DNA from: Prochlorococcus_E sp000760215
GTDB taxonomy: Bacteria; Cyanobacteriota; Cyanobacteriia; PCC-6307; Cyanobiaceae
DNA: 64,000 nt
Assembly (NCBI RefSeq): GCF_047303175.1
Contig: NZ_CP138945.1
Strand: one strand, 5' to 3'
A model generated the notes under the pieces. That model searched no databases. It was not told where the DNA came from and was given only the letters and a program-made list of their open reading frames with translations. A program made the translations under genes and the position numbers. Shown here piece after piece: positions 8,645-17,461 of this stretch. The number at the start of each line of letters is the position of its first letter. Positions within the stretch are counted from its first letter, which is position 1.

Positions 8645-10446
8645 TGTCTGTTAGCAGAAAATCAAAATCATTGTCCCCGAGGAAGCGACTGACTGTTCGT
8701 CCACTTTCTCCAATCCCACCTTTTAGGTTGAAGCTTACATTCGCCATCCTTTGTTTTTCACTTCTTGGGTTATTAGGTAGAGTTGGTCATCTTCAATTGA
8801 TTCAAGGCATTGCGCTTGAATCTCGTGCACGTAATTATCAAACGAAAAAAATTGAGCCGTTAGGAAAAAGGCGCTCTATAGTTGATCGCAAAGGTAGATT
8901 AATAGCTCTTGATGAAAAGAGGTATAGATTATATGCACATCCTGCTCGGTTTAAGTTCCAAGGAGACACGCAAAAGACTATTAGGACCCCTGAAGAGGTA
9001 GCAGTAAAGTTAGAAGGACTCTTGCCTATATCCAGGGAAAATATTATTGAAAGCCTTTATGGTAAGGAATCAGGTGTCAAGTTAATCGAAGGATTGAAGC
9101 CTCGCATTGCATCAAAGGTAAGGGAACTTAGTATTAATGGTTTAGATCTTGAGCCTTATCCTCAGAGAACATATCCACAAAATCATTTATTTTCTAATGT
9201 TGTAGGATTCTTGGATTATGACCGAATACCACAAGCAGGCCTTGAGTTAAGTTTGAATAAGTACTTATTGCGTAAAGAAAAAACTAGAAATTATAGATTT
9301 GGAAGAGATGGGACTCCTTTGCCTACTGATATAGAAGCTGGAGTTTTTAATCAAGATGATGTCCATTTGCATTTAACTCTTGATGCTCGACTTCAGGAGG
9401 TTGCTCTTAAGGCGTTGGTTGAGCAATTGGAGGATTGGAAGGCGAGGAAAGGTGTGGCAATTGTCATGAATGTCGATAATGGAGAGATATTAGCGTTGGC
9501 ATCAACTCCTACTTACAACCCTAATAAGTATTGGGAGTATCCATCTAATTTGTATAAGGAGTGGTCTGTTCAGGAGCTTTTTGAGCCTGGATCAACATTT
9601 AAGCCTATAAATCTTGCTCTAGCTCTTGAAGAAGGAGTGATTGAACCTAATGGAACTGTGTATGACTCAGGAGTTGTCAATGTAGGAGGATGGCCTTTGA
9701 CTAACTGGAACAAAAAGCCTAATGGCCTTTTGGATTTTGCCAAAGTGCTTCAGGTTTCAAGTAATGTTGGAATGGTGAATATCATTCAGAAGCTTAATCC
9801 CTCAGACTATTGGGAAAGGCTTAATCAATTAGGTCTGAGTAAAGCTCCTGATACAGATTTGCCAGGTGCAATTCCTGGGCACATGAAAGAAAAAGAGTTG
9901 TTCCTTAGGCAACCTATTCATCAAGCAGTTGCGTCATACGGCCAAGGTTTTTCTATAACTCCATTGAAGTTAGTTCAATTACATGCCTTAATTGCAAACG
10001 GCGGAAAATTAGTTACTCCTCACATTAAAAAAGGCTTTGCTGTGAAGTCACCTGAGAAGAATGATTCGTCTAGACCACCTAAGATGCTTTTAAGCCAAAC
10101 AGCTACAAAAACAGTTTTAAGCTGGATGGAATCAGTAGTAGAGAATGGGAGTGGTAAGGACGTTAAAATTGAGAATTATCGAATTGGTGGGAAGACAGGT
10201 ACGGCCGACCAAACACAAGATGGAAAGAATTACAACACTAAAATCTGTAGTTTTGTAGCAATATTGCCAATAGAAAACCCTCAATTTGTTGTTGTAGTTG
10301 CTGTTGATTCTCCTCAGAAAGCTCATGCTTATGGATCTACTGTTGCTGTTCCTGTTGCCAAAAAGATTATTGAAAGTTTGATTGTTATTGAGAAGATTCA
10401 ACCTGAAAAAAATGAGATTGACTTGATTTCTAAAAAAAATTGGTAA
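8644..10446 (+). CDS. ftsI: Penicillin-binding protein 2 / FtsI-type transpeptidase
   Basis: Septal class B peptidoglycan transpeptidase of 600 aa. It has a short basic cytosolic tail and one membrane anchor (about residues 27-47, FAILCFSLLGLLGRVGHLQL). A dimerisation/pedestal domain follows, then the transpeptidase domain with the SxxK motif (GSTFK, Ser317/Lys320), SxN (Ser372-Ser-Asn374) and KTG (GGKTGTAD, Lys517). All three penicillin-binding motifs are intact. It overlaps the FtsL-like gene by one base, a division-gene pairing, and no other dcw genes are nearby. Confidence 0.95.
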   Translation: MSVSRKSKSLSPRKRLTVRPLSPIPPFRLKLTFAILCFSLLGLLGRVGHLQLIQGIALESRARNYQTKKIEPLGKRRSIVDRKGRLIALDEKRYRLYAHPARFKFQGDTQKTIRTPEEVAVKLEGLLPISRENIIESLYGKESGVKLIEGLKPRIASKVRELSINGLDLEPYPQRTYPQNHLFSNVVGFLDYDRIPQAGLELSLNKYLLRKEKTRNYRFGRDGTPLPTDIEAGVFNQDDVHLHLTLDARLQEVALKALVEQLEDWKARKGVAIVMNVDNGEILALASTPTYNPNKYWEYPSNLYKEWSVQELFEPGSTFKPINLALALEEGVIEPNGTVYDSGVVNVGGWPLTNWNKKPNGLLDFAKVLQVSSNVGMVNIIQKLNPSDYWERLNQLGLSKAPDTDLPGAIPGHMKEKELFLRQPIHQAVASYGQGFSITPLKLVQLHALIANGGKLVTPHIKKGFAVKSPEKNDSSRPPKMLLSQTATKTVLSWMESVVENGSGKDVKIENYRIGGKTGTADQTQDGKNYNTKICSFVAILPIENPQFVVVVAVDSPQKAHAYGSTVAVPVAKKIIESLIVIEKIQPEKNEIDLISKKNW

Positions 10447-10527
10447 GAGACTGTTGAAAGAAATATATATGGATGAAATAACCATGGTTTATCGCTAGTT
10501 TTAAGTCAAATGTAAATAGTTGAAATC

Positions 10528-11535
10528 ATGGCTAGTTTGTTAGAACAGCTTTCGGCAATGACTGTTGTTGTTGCTGATACAGGTGATATAGAAGCAATTC
10601 GCAATTTCAAGCCAAGAGATGCAACAACTAACCCTTCTTTAATTCTCGCTGCCGCTCAAATACCTTCTTATCAACATTTGATTGATCAATCACTGAATTC
10701 TTCACGGAAAAAATTAGGACCATTGGCCTCAACGAAAGAAATAGTTGCTGAAGCTTTGGATGAGATATGTGTGATATTTGGCAAGGAAATTCTGAAGATA
10801 ATTCCAGGGAGAGTTTCTACAGAAGTTGATGCTCGATTGAGTTTTAATAGAGATGCAACTATTGAGAAGGCCCGAAAGATTATTTCTTTATACAATGAGG
10901 CTGGCATTAGTAATGAAAGAGTCTTAATAAAAGTCGCCTCAACATGGGAAGGAATTAAAGCTGCTGAAGTTTTAGAAAAAGAAGGCATTCATTGTAACTT
11001 AACCTTGTTATTTGGCTTTGCTCAAGCCGTTGCCTGTGCAGAGGCTGGTGTAACACTTATTTCACCTTTTGTTGGACGTATCCTTGATTGGTATAAAGCA
11101 AAAACTGGCAAAGAATCTTACCCAGGGCCTGAAGACCCTGGAGTTATTTCAGTAACTAAGATTTTTAATTATTATAAATCTCACAATTATAAAACTGAGG
11201 TAATGGGAGCAAGTTTTAGAAATATCGATGAGATTATTGAGTTAGCAGGATGTGATTTGCTTACTATTTCCCCTAAGTTACTGGAAGAATTAGATAGTGA
11301 TGACACAGAATTAAATAAAAAATTAAACTCTACAAATCCATCATCCTCAGAAAGCAAGCTTCATTTAAATGAAGGTCAGTTTAAGAATATGCTTCAGTCA
11401 GACATAATGGCTGATGAGAAGCTTGAAGAGGGTATTAGAAGTTTCAGCAAGGCTATTGAACAGCTTGAAACACAATTAAGTGAAAGACTTGTTTTTCTAG
11501 AAGATAAGTCTAAAGCTATTCTAAGTACAATATGA
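10528..11535 (+). CDS. tal: Transaldolase
   Basis: Pentose-phosphate enzyme transferring a dihydroxyacetone unit between sugar phosphates. The DATTNPSLI motif (about residues 31-39) and the Schiff-base Lys135 (VLIKVASTWEG) are present. The protein is 335 aa, slightly longer than E. coli TalB, with a Ser/Asn-rich insertion around residues 253-275. In Prochlorococcus transaldolase serves dark NADPH production through the oxidative pentose phosphate pathway (established knowledge). It is a single gene between ftsI and a convergent reductase gene. Confidence 0.96.
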   Translation: MASLLEQLSAMTVVVADTGDIEAIRNFKPRDATTNPSLILAAAQIPSYQHLIDQSLNSSRKKLGPLASTKEIVAEALDEICVIFGKEILKIIPGRVSTEVDARLSFNRDATIEKARKIISLYNEAGISNERVLIKVASTWEGIKAAEVLEKEGIHCNLTLLFGFAQAVACAEAGVTLISPFVGRILDWYKAKTGKESYPGPEDPGVISVTKIFNYYKSHNYKTEVMGASFRNIDEIIELAGCDLLTISPKLLEELDSDDTELNKKLNSTNPSSSESKLHLNEGQFKNMLQSDIMADEKLEEGIRSFSKAIEQLETQLSERLVFLEDKSKAILSTI

Positions 11536-11580
11536 TTTTAATTGAATAATTAATCATCGAGGAATACTTTTTAGCTGAAT

Positions 11581-12717
11581 TTATTTGTTTCGTTGAAAAA
11601 GCAGCCTTTTGATCACACGTTGGGCAATATCTCCATAACCCATCTTTCCAGAAAGTATTTGGGCAATTCTTTGTGGTGCCGTATGCCTCTTTACTCCAAG
11701 CTGATATCCCACTTTTGGGAAGCGATAGAAAACTTGGGAGATTCTTCTTCCCCATGCCATTGAGTCTCCCCACTTCACTCGCATTGATTTTGTATAGCTA
11801 CTTAAATCGTGTGTATTCCCTTTTAACCAATTGCTTATTGCTTTTGCTGCTTCAAATCCACTAATTAATGAGGGCCTTAACCCTTCTGCTAGGAATGGAT
11901 CGCAAAGGGATGCTGCATCACCTACTACTAAGATCCCATTGCCATGAAGAGTGCTATGCCCATTCCATACTCTTAACTGAGAATCTTGTCTTATACCTGC
12001 ATCAGCATTAAACCCTAGGCTTGGTAGAAGCTGATTAAGAATTTTCTCGCTTTCAACAGCTTGGTTGCCAATGAATGTTCCTACCCCAATATTTACAGAG
12101 TCTTGTATTGGGAATGCCCATGCAAATCCGTGATGGACTAAGCCAAATTCAAATCTTGAAGTGCCTTCCTCTAGAGATCCTCTGCCTTTGAGCCGAACAG
12201 AGGTAGTTGAAGCATAATGAAGTTTTTTAGGCCCAAGATTGAATTTACTAGCCCAAGGGGATTTTGATCCATCTGCAATGACTATGCTCCGTGATTGAAC
12301 CTGACGGCCGTCTTGTGCAGTTATTATCCATTCCCCACTTGTTAGTCTTTGTATTTCTTTTACATCAAATAAATCTAAAAGTTCTGTTCCTAGGCTCATA
12401 GCTTTTTTGATTAACAGCTCATCAAGCTTTTCTCTTTTTACTATCCAAAAAGGGGAGGAACCTGGAAGTTCTGCAATTACTTTGTCAGATAAGCACCATG
12501 AAAACTCAACTTTTCTAATGACCTCATCGATGACTGGATCAAGAGAAAAAGGAAATAAATTTTGAATTGATGCTGCCATACCTCCACCACAAGGTCTTAA
12601 AGGGAAGCTGTGATTCTTTTCTAAAACAAATACTTTAATTCCAGCATTTGCAAGGTGAAATGCTGCTGAAGAACCAGCTGCTCCAGCGCCTATTATTGCT
12701 ACATCAACAGAACTCAC
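11581..12717 (-). CDS. Geranylgeranyl-reductase-family FAD oxidoreductase
   Basis: A 378-aa flavoprotein of the geranylgeranyl reductase/halogenase-like family. The N-terminal Rossmann motif VAIIGAGAAGSSAAFHL binds FAD. RPCGGGM follows near residue 42, and GILVVGDAASLCDPFLAEG near residue 280 is the second FAD motif. Relatives include ChlP, which reduces the chlorophyll side chain, but this sequence may be a paralogue with a different polyprenyl or quinone substrate. GTG start; its first four bases overlap the frr stop (GTGA), so translation is probably coupled to frr. Confidence 0.85.
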   Translation of the reverse strand: MSSVDVAIIGAGAAGSSAAFHLANAGIKVFVLEKNHSFPLRPCGGGMAASIQNLFPFSLDPVIDEVIRKVEFSWCLSDKVIAELPGSSPFWIVKREKLDELLIKKAMSLGTELLDLFDVKEIQRLTSGEWIITAQDGRQVQSRSIVIADGSKSPWASKFNLGPKKLHYASTTSVRLKGRGSLEEGTSRFEFGLVHHGFAWAFPIQDSVNIGVGTFIGNQAVESEKILNQLLPSLGFNADAGIRQDSQLRVWNGHSTLHGNGILVVGDAASLCDPFLAEGLRPSLISGFEAAKAISNWLKGNTHDLSSYTKSMRVKWGDSMAWGRRISQVFYRFPKVGYQLGVKRHTAPQRIAQILSGKMGYGDIAQRVIKRLLFQRNK

Positions 12718-13262
12718 ACCTTAAGAATTTCAGATTCCTTTTTGGATAAATTGTTTTCAATCTCATGGATATATTTATCGGTTAGTTTTTGAATGGAAGA
12801 CTGCTCATCTCTGCTCTGATCTTCTGAGAAATCACCTTCTTTTTCTGCAAGCTTTACTTTGTCAATTGCATCTCGTCTAATATTACGAAGAGCTATTTTC
12901 CCTTCTTCTGCATATTTAGAGGCCAATTTGCAGAACTGTTTTCTTCTCTCTTCTGTTAATGGTGGAATGTTAATACGAATTATCTTCCCGTCATTATTAG
13001 GGGTAAAGCCAAGATCGCTAATAGATATTGCTTTTTCTATTAATGATAATGAACTTAAGTCGAATGGTTGAATGGAAATAGTTTGAGAGTCAGGTGTGGA
13101 TATAGTGGCCAGTGATTTCAGTGGCGTATCTGCTCCGTAATATTCAACAGTTAAACGGTCTAGCAAAGATGTATTAGCGCGTCCTGTTCTTATGGTATTA
13201 AAATTTCGTTGAGAAGCTTCAACTGTTTTTTGCATGTTTAATTCAACTTCATTAGTAATCAT
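12714..13262 (-). CDS. frr: Ribosome recycling factor
   Basis: Releases ribosomes from mRNA after termination, with EF-G. The 182-aa length, the RTGRANTSLLDRL block (about residues 26-38) and the C-terminal KxxEKEGDFSEDQ region are family-typical. It is downstream of pyrH with a 48-nt gap; the pyrH-frr pairing is conserved across bacteria. Its stop overlaps the start of the following flavoprotein gene. Confidence 0.97.
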   Translation of the reverse strand: MITNEVELNMQKTVEASQRNFNTIRTGRANTSLLDRLTVEYYGADTPLKSLATISTPDSQTISIQPFDLSSLSLIEKAISISDLGFTPNNDGKIIRINIPPLTEERRKQFCKLASKYAEEGKIALRNIRRDAIDKVKLAEKEGDFSEDQSRDEQSSIQKLTDKYIHEIENNLSKKESEILKV

Positions 13263-13310
13263 TGGTTTTATATTAAATTTTGGAAAGGATAATAGAGCAC
13301 AAATTAAAGA

Positions 13311-14024
13311 TTAGCTTGAATTAGAAATACGAGAGCCTATATTTTCTCCTGCGACTGCTTTGTTAATATTGCCAGCTTCGAAAATATTAAAAACAATTAT
13401 TGGAATTTTATTGTCTTTACAAAGAGCAATTGCAGTGCTATCCATAACAGCTATTTCTTTGCTAAGTACATCTTGAAAAGATAGAGATTCATATTTAATG
13501 GCTGTTGGGTATTTCTTTGGATCTTGGTTATATACACCATCAACTTTAGTTGCTTTGAAAATAACATCAGCATTTATTTCGGCTGCACGTAATGCTGATG
13601 TTGTATCTGTAGTAAAGAAAGGGTTCCCACATCCGCCTCCAAATACAACAACTCTTCCTTTTTCAAGATGTCTTATTGCTCGACGTCGAATATATGGTTC
13701 AGCGATTTGTTGCATCTCAATAGCTGTCTGAACTCTTGTTGGCACTCCTGCTCTTTCTAGTCCATCTTGAAGAGTTATCGCATTCATTACAGTCGCAAGC
13801 ATTCCAACATAATCTGCAGTTGCTCGATCCATTCCAGCAGAAGATCCTTTTAGACCACGGAAAATATTTCCTCCTCCTACGACAATTGCTAGCTCTGTTC
13901 CTCCTTCAACAACTTTTGAGACATCTTCAGCAATTGATTGAACTATCTCCGGATCTATCCCATATGGTTTGCTTCCCATTAGGGCTTCACCACTAAGTTT
14001 TAGGAGTACACGTGAGTAAGCCAT
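13311..14024 (-). CDS. pyrH: Uridylate kinase (UMP kinase)
   Basis: Phosphorylates UMP to UDP, a hexameric bacterial enzyme of the amino-acid-kinase fold. KLSGEALMG near residue 9, the Gly-rich VVGGGNIFRG, and TDTTSALRAAEINAD are characteristic, and the 237-aa length is normal. It leads the pyrH-frr-reductase transcription unit. Window-wide pyrimidine genes also include pyrC. Confidence 0.97.
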   Translation of the reverse strand: MAYSRVLLKLSGEALMGSKPYGIDPEIVQSIAEDVSKVVEGGTELAIVVGGGNIFRGLKGSSAGMDRATADYVGMLATVMNAITLQDGLERAGVPTRVQTAIEMQQIAEPYIRRRAIRHLEKGRVVVFGGGCGNPFFTTDTTSALRAAEINADVIFKATKVDGVYNQDPKKYPTAIKYESLSFQDVLSKEIAVMDSTAIALCKDNKIPIIVFNIFEAGNINKAVAGENIGSRISNSS

Positions 14025-14166
14025 TTATTATTCATATCAAAATGACAGTAGCAAGGGATTATTGATTCGCATTATCTATGTATGGTTTTGTTCGTGAGAA
14101 CAGACACTTTGTTTTATGGGTAGTGGCTAATATGATTTTGTTGAAAATTATTTTTAGAATCCTGAG

Positions 14167-14859
14167 TTAAAATTCAATACCTTTTTGGGCTTTAACACCT
14201 TGCTCTCTAAAAGGATGTTTCAATAAATTCATTTCAGTTACCAGATCGGCATTTTCTATTAGCTCTGCTTTTGCACCCCTTCCAGTTAAAACAACATGGG
14301 TTAATGGAGGACGTCTTTTGATTCCATTAATGACTTCACTTAGTGAAAGGTAACCTAACTTTATAGCAATATTGATTTCATCAAGAATTACTAATTTATA
14401 ATCAGGATTCAATAGATATAAAAGCGATTGATCCCATGCTTCTTTTGTAAGCTTTTTATCTTGGATTCTATCCTGCGTCTCCCACGTGAAACCTTCACCA
14501 AAGGCATGCCATCTAAGAGACTCTCCATATATTTTCAATGCTTTTGCTTCACCTGGTACCCATCCACCTTTGATGAATTGAACTATTGCGATATTTTCAT
14601 CATGCCCAAGAGTCCTTAATGCCATACCTAAAGCTGCTGTTGTTTTACCCTTACCTTGTCCTGTAAAAACAATAATTAACCCTTTTTCTATATTCCTTCC
14701 TTCTACTCTTTTGCTCTGGACTTCTTTTCGTTTTTGCATTCTTTTTCGATACTTTTCCTCATCAGAATCGTTGGGTGAAAAACCTCCTATTCCTAGATTG
14801 GTAGACTCTTTGTCTAAATCCTTTAAGGATAATTTGTTATTAGCTGTTTTACTGTTCAT
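14167..14859 (-). CDS. cobO: Cob(I)yrinic acid a,c-diamide adenosyltransferase
   Basis: Adds the adenosyl group to the corrinoid during cobalamin (pseudocobalamin in this lineage) synthesis. The Walker A motif GQGKGKTTAALGMAL is clear, and LVILDEINIAIKLGYL is the Walker B region. The C-terminal TGRGAKAELIENADLVTEM block is diagnostic of the CobO/BtuR family. An N-terminal extension of about 55 charged residues precedes the core, as in related cyanobacteria. It lies downstream of the tyrosine recombinase gene on the same strand but is separately spaced. Confidence 0.94.
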   Translation of the reverse strand: MNSKTANNKLSLKDLDKESTNLGIGGFSPNDSDEEKYRKRMQKRKEVQSKRVEGRNIEKGLIIVFTGQGKGKTTAALGMALRTLGHDENIAIVQFIKGGWVPGEAKALKIYGESLRWHAFGEGFTWETQDRIQDKKLTKEAWDQSLLYLLNPDYKLVILDEINIAIKLGYLSLSEVINGIKRRPPLTHVVLTGRGAKAELIENADLVTEMNLLKHPFREQGVKAQKGIEF

Positions 14860-14919
14860 GAGAAATTAAAGAAATTTAATTTTTTATACGAAAGTTTGGC
14901 AAAGTTAAATTTAATAATT

Positions 14920-16080
14920 TTAACGAATTTTTCTCCCTAAAGCTTTATCAACAGCTTGCTGTTGATCTCGACGTGTAATCCAATGGTGATAAGTCCGTGT
15001 ATGTATAGAAACTGAATGCCCCATCATTCTCGCTGAAACACTATCAGGGAGACCTATATGAATTGTACGAATGGCCCAAGCATGTCTTAAGTCATAGGGA
15101 GTGATGGGAAGCTCATATCTTCGGAATTGTTCTGAAACTCTACGGCCTACATTTTGCAATGTGGTTTTATTTAAATCTGTTTGGATCTTGGGTAGTGAAT
15201 TTAAAGTGTCTGAAATTGAATTTAATTGAAAACGTTCTACCCATTCTGGATGAAATGGCCACACTTGATGTTCGCCTGTTTTTGTATTTGGGAAGACCCT
15301 TAATATTTTATCTCCATTATCTTTTAGGCAGGAAAGATCGCAAAAAAATACCTCATGATTCCTAAGACCGTATGTAGCCATTAGCCCAAAAACTATTTTC
15401 CAGCTTGGATTTGGAATTAATTTATATGTTTCTTCTATAAGATTGTCACTTGGCAATTGCCTGAATTGTGCTTTATGTAAGCCATAACCATATGAAATCG
15501 ACTTCCACTCCTCAGGGAGTTCAATTTTTAGATGTTTTGCAAGTGCTTTAAGCGTAGTTCCACATTGTTGCCTGCTACGACTATTTTCTGAATAACTTGA
15601 AAGAGTTTCTATTAAAAGCTTCTTGTCTAAGCCGAAACTATTCTTATTGGCTATAAGTTTCAGTCTTCGAAGATAAGGTAAATAGGCGCCTTCCCAATTA
15701 GTTTTATTGCTGGATTTTGACTTAGCTCTACTTTGATTATTAAAGAAATTATCTTTGAATTCTTCTATGGCTTTGTCTAGTTCTAAAGAATGATTTGTAG
15801 AAGAATTCTTTGAATTCTTTTGGGCCCAGTTCTTCCAATCAAATTGGTTGTGTTGGATTTGTAAATCAATAAAATTAAGTGTTTTCTCCGCTTGCTCAAG
15901 CCCATTAATGCTTGTATTCAATCCCAAACTTATTCTTTGATCCTTTTTTTGACTAGGGTCTTTAGGGCAAGGCAGTGGGCCTCTTAGACCAAGTCGATTA
16001 CCACGTTGTTCAATTCGAAGCTTTATCCCTTTAGAGGCAATCTTTTGATTGACATTCAAAAGCTCACTTTTAAAGTTCAT
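14920..16080 (-). CDS. Tyrosine-type site-specific recombinase/integrase-like protein
   Basis: A 386-aa tyrosine recombinase. Candidate catalytic residues are Arg240 (TYGLRNHE), Lys267 (NTKTGEH), Arg332 in YDLRHAWA, His355 (MMGHS) and nucleophile Tyr364 (RTYHHW). The first position of the usual HxLR box is Tyr329 instead of His. Residues 1-90 resemble an arm-type or SAM-like N-terminal region. No att repeats, tRNA or phage genes flank it; neighbours are housekeeping (cobO, hemH). It looks like a resident chromosomal recombinase rather than an active prophage integrase (inference). Confidence 0.85.
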   Translation of the reverse strand: MNFKSELLNVNQKIASKGIKLRIEQRGNRLGLRGPLPCPKDPSQKKDQRISLGLNTSINGLEQAEKTLNFIDLQIQHNQFDWKNWAQKNSKNSSTNHSLELDKAIEEFKDNFFNNQSRAKSKSSNKTNWEGAYLPYLRRLKLIANKNSFGLDKKLLIETLSSYSENSRSRQQCGTTLKALAKHLKIELPEEWKSISYGYGLHKAQFRQLPSDNLIEETYKLIPNPSWKIVFGLMATYGLRNHEVFFCDLSCLKDNGDKILRVFPNTKTGEHQVWPFHPEWVERFQLNSISDTLNSLPKIQTDLNKTTLQNVGRRVSEQFRRYELPITPYDLRHAWAIRTIHIGLPDSVSARMMGHSVSIHTRTYHHWITRRDQQQAVDKALGRKIR

Positions 16081-16150
16081 TTGTTTAAATGGTTACACAT
16101 ACATTGACGTCGTTCCGCGTTAAGCTCAACCCCTAAAGTGAAGGTTTTTA

Positions 16151-17326
16151 ATGACTCGTGTTGGCGTCCTTTTAATGAACCTAGGGGGACCTGAAAGAAT
16201 TAAAGATGTTGGCCCTTTCTTGTATAACCTTTTTTCAGACCCTGAGATCATTAGATTGCCTATTCCATTATTCCAAAAGCCTTTGGCTTGGTTTATAAGC
16301 ACACAGAGAAGTTCAAAGTCGCAAAAGGCTTATCAGGCAATAGGGGGTGGATCACCATTGAGAAGAATTACTGAACAACAAGCTAGGGAATTGCAGAGTG
16401 AATTGCGTAAAAGAGGAATTGATGCGACTAGTTATGTTGCTATGCGCTATTGGCACCCTTTTACTGAATCAGCAGTTGCTGATATAAAAGCAGATAATAT
16501 TAGTGAGGTTGTTGTACTCCCCCTTTATCCTCACTTCTCAATTAGTACAAGTGGATCAAGCTTTAGAGAACTAAGACGTTTAAGCGAGGTTGATAAGGAC
16601 TTTCAGAAGCTTTCTATAAGGTGTATTCGCAGTTGGTTTGACAATCCTGGATATATAGCTGCTATGGCTAAATTAATTGAAAAAGAAGTTCTTGCATGCT
16701 TGTCACCTGAAAAAGCCCATATTTGTTTTACAGCCCACGGTGTCCCTAAAAGTTATGTTGAGGAGGCAGGAGATCCTTATAAAGATGAGATAGAAAATTG
16801 TTCTTTATTAATTATTGACAGAATCGAAACATCTCTTGGATTCAGTAATTCTTATACTCTTTCTTACCAGAGCAGAGTTGGACCTGAAGAATGGCTACAG
16901 CCTTATACAGAAGATGTATTGCAAAAGCTGGGTTCTGAAGGAATTAAAGAACTAGTTGTTGTTCCAATAAGCTTTGTTAGTGAACATATAGAAACTCTAC
17001 AAGAAATTGATATTGAGTATAGAGAAATTGCAATTAAGAATGGAATAAGTAATTTTCGTAGAGTTAAGGCTTTAGACACAAACCCTTTATTTATTAATGG
17101 GCTTGCAGACTTAGTTAGCACTTGTTTGAAAGGGAATAATATAACTCTTGAAGAGGCAGCAAGATTACCCGAGAAAGTTAAGCTTTATCCTCAAGAAAAA
17201 TGGCAGTGGGGATGGAATAATAGTGCAGAAGTTTGGAATGGAAGAGTTGCAATGTTTGTATTCATTATTTGTTTCATAGAACTCGTTATTGGGAATGGAC
17301 CATTGCATTATGTGGGGCTTCTTTAA
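16151..17326 (+). CDS. hemH: Ferrochelatase with C-terminal chlorophyll-binding (CAB/HLIP) tail
   Basis: Inserts ferrous iron into protoporphyrin IX, the last step of haem synthesis. The catalytic-domain motifs GVLLMNLGGP (N-terminus), CFTAHGVPKSYV with the catalytic His, and VVVPISFVSEHIETL are intact. Residues from about 350 form a linker plus one membrane helix containing WNGRVAMFVFIICFIEL, an LHC/HLIP motif with Asn/Glu and Arg able to bind chlorophyll. Such CAB-tailed ferrochelatases are known from cyanobacteria and plastids, where the tail affects oligomerisation and regulation. It is divergent from the recombinase gene with a 70-nt gap. Confidence 0.97.
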   Translation: MTRVGVLLMNLGGPERIKDVGPFLYNLFSDPEIIRLPIPLFQKPLAWFISTQRSSKSQKAYQAIGGGSPLRRITEQQARELQSELRKRGIDATSYVAMRYWHPFTESAVADIKADNISEVVVLPLYPHFSISTSGSSFRELRRLSEVDKDFQKLSIRCIRSWFDNPGYIAAMAKLIEKEVLACLSPEKAHICFTAHGVPKSYVEEAGDPYKDEIENCSLLIIDRIETSLGFSNSYTLSYQSRVGPEEWLQPYTEDVLQKLGSEGIKELVVVPISFVSEHIETLQEIDIEYREIAIKNGISNFRRVKALDTNPLFINGLADLVSTCLKGNNITLEEAARLPEKVKLYPQEKWQWGWNNSAEVWNGRVAMFVFIICFIELVIGNGPLHYVGLL

Positions 17327-17461
17327 GACAAGGATTTTAGATACTTAATAATAAAATTAATCTGCAATTGCAATTTAGTGTTTTTTCTCCTTATATTTTG
17401 TTTATAGGCAAAATAACCATTACCCATATAACATTTATATAGGAGTAAATATTTTTCTGCC

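Noticed and set aside
14920..16080. Prophage or genomic island around the recombinase
   Set aside because: Flanking genes are core metabolic genes on both sides, with no att-like repeats, tRNA or phage structural genes.
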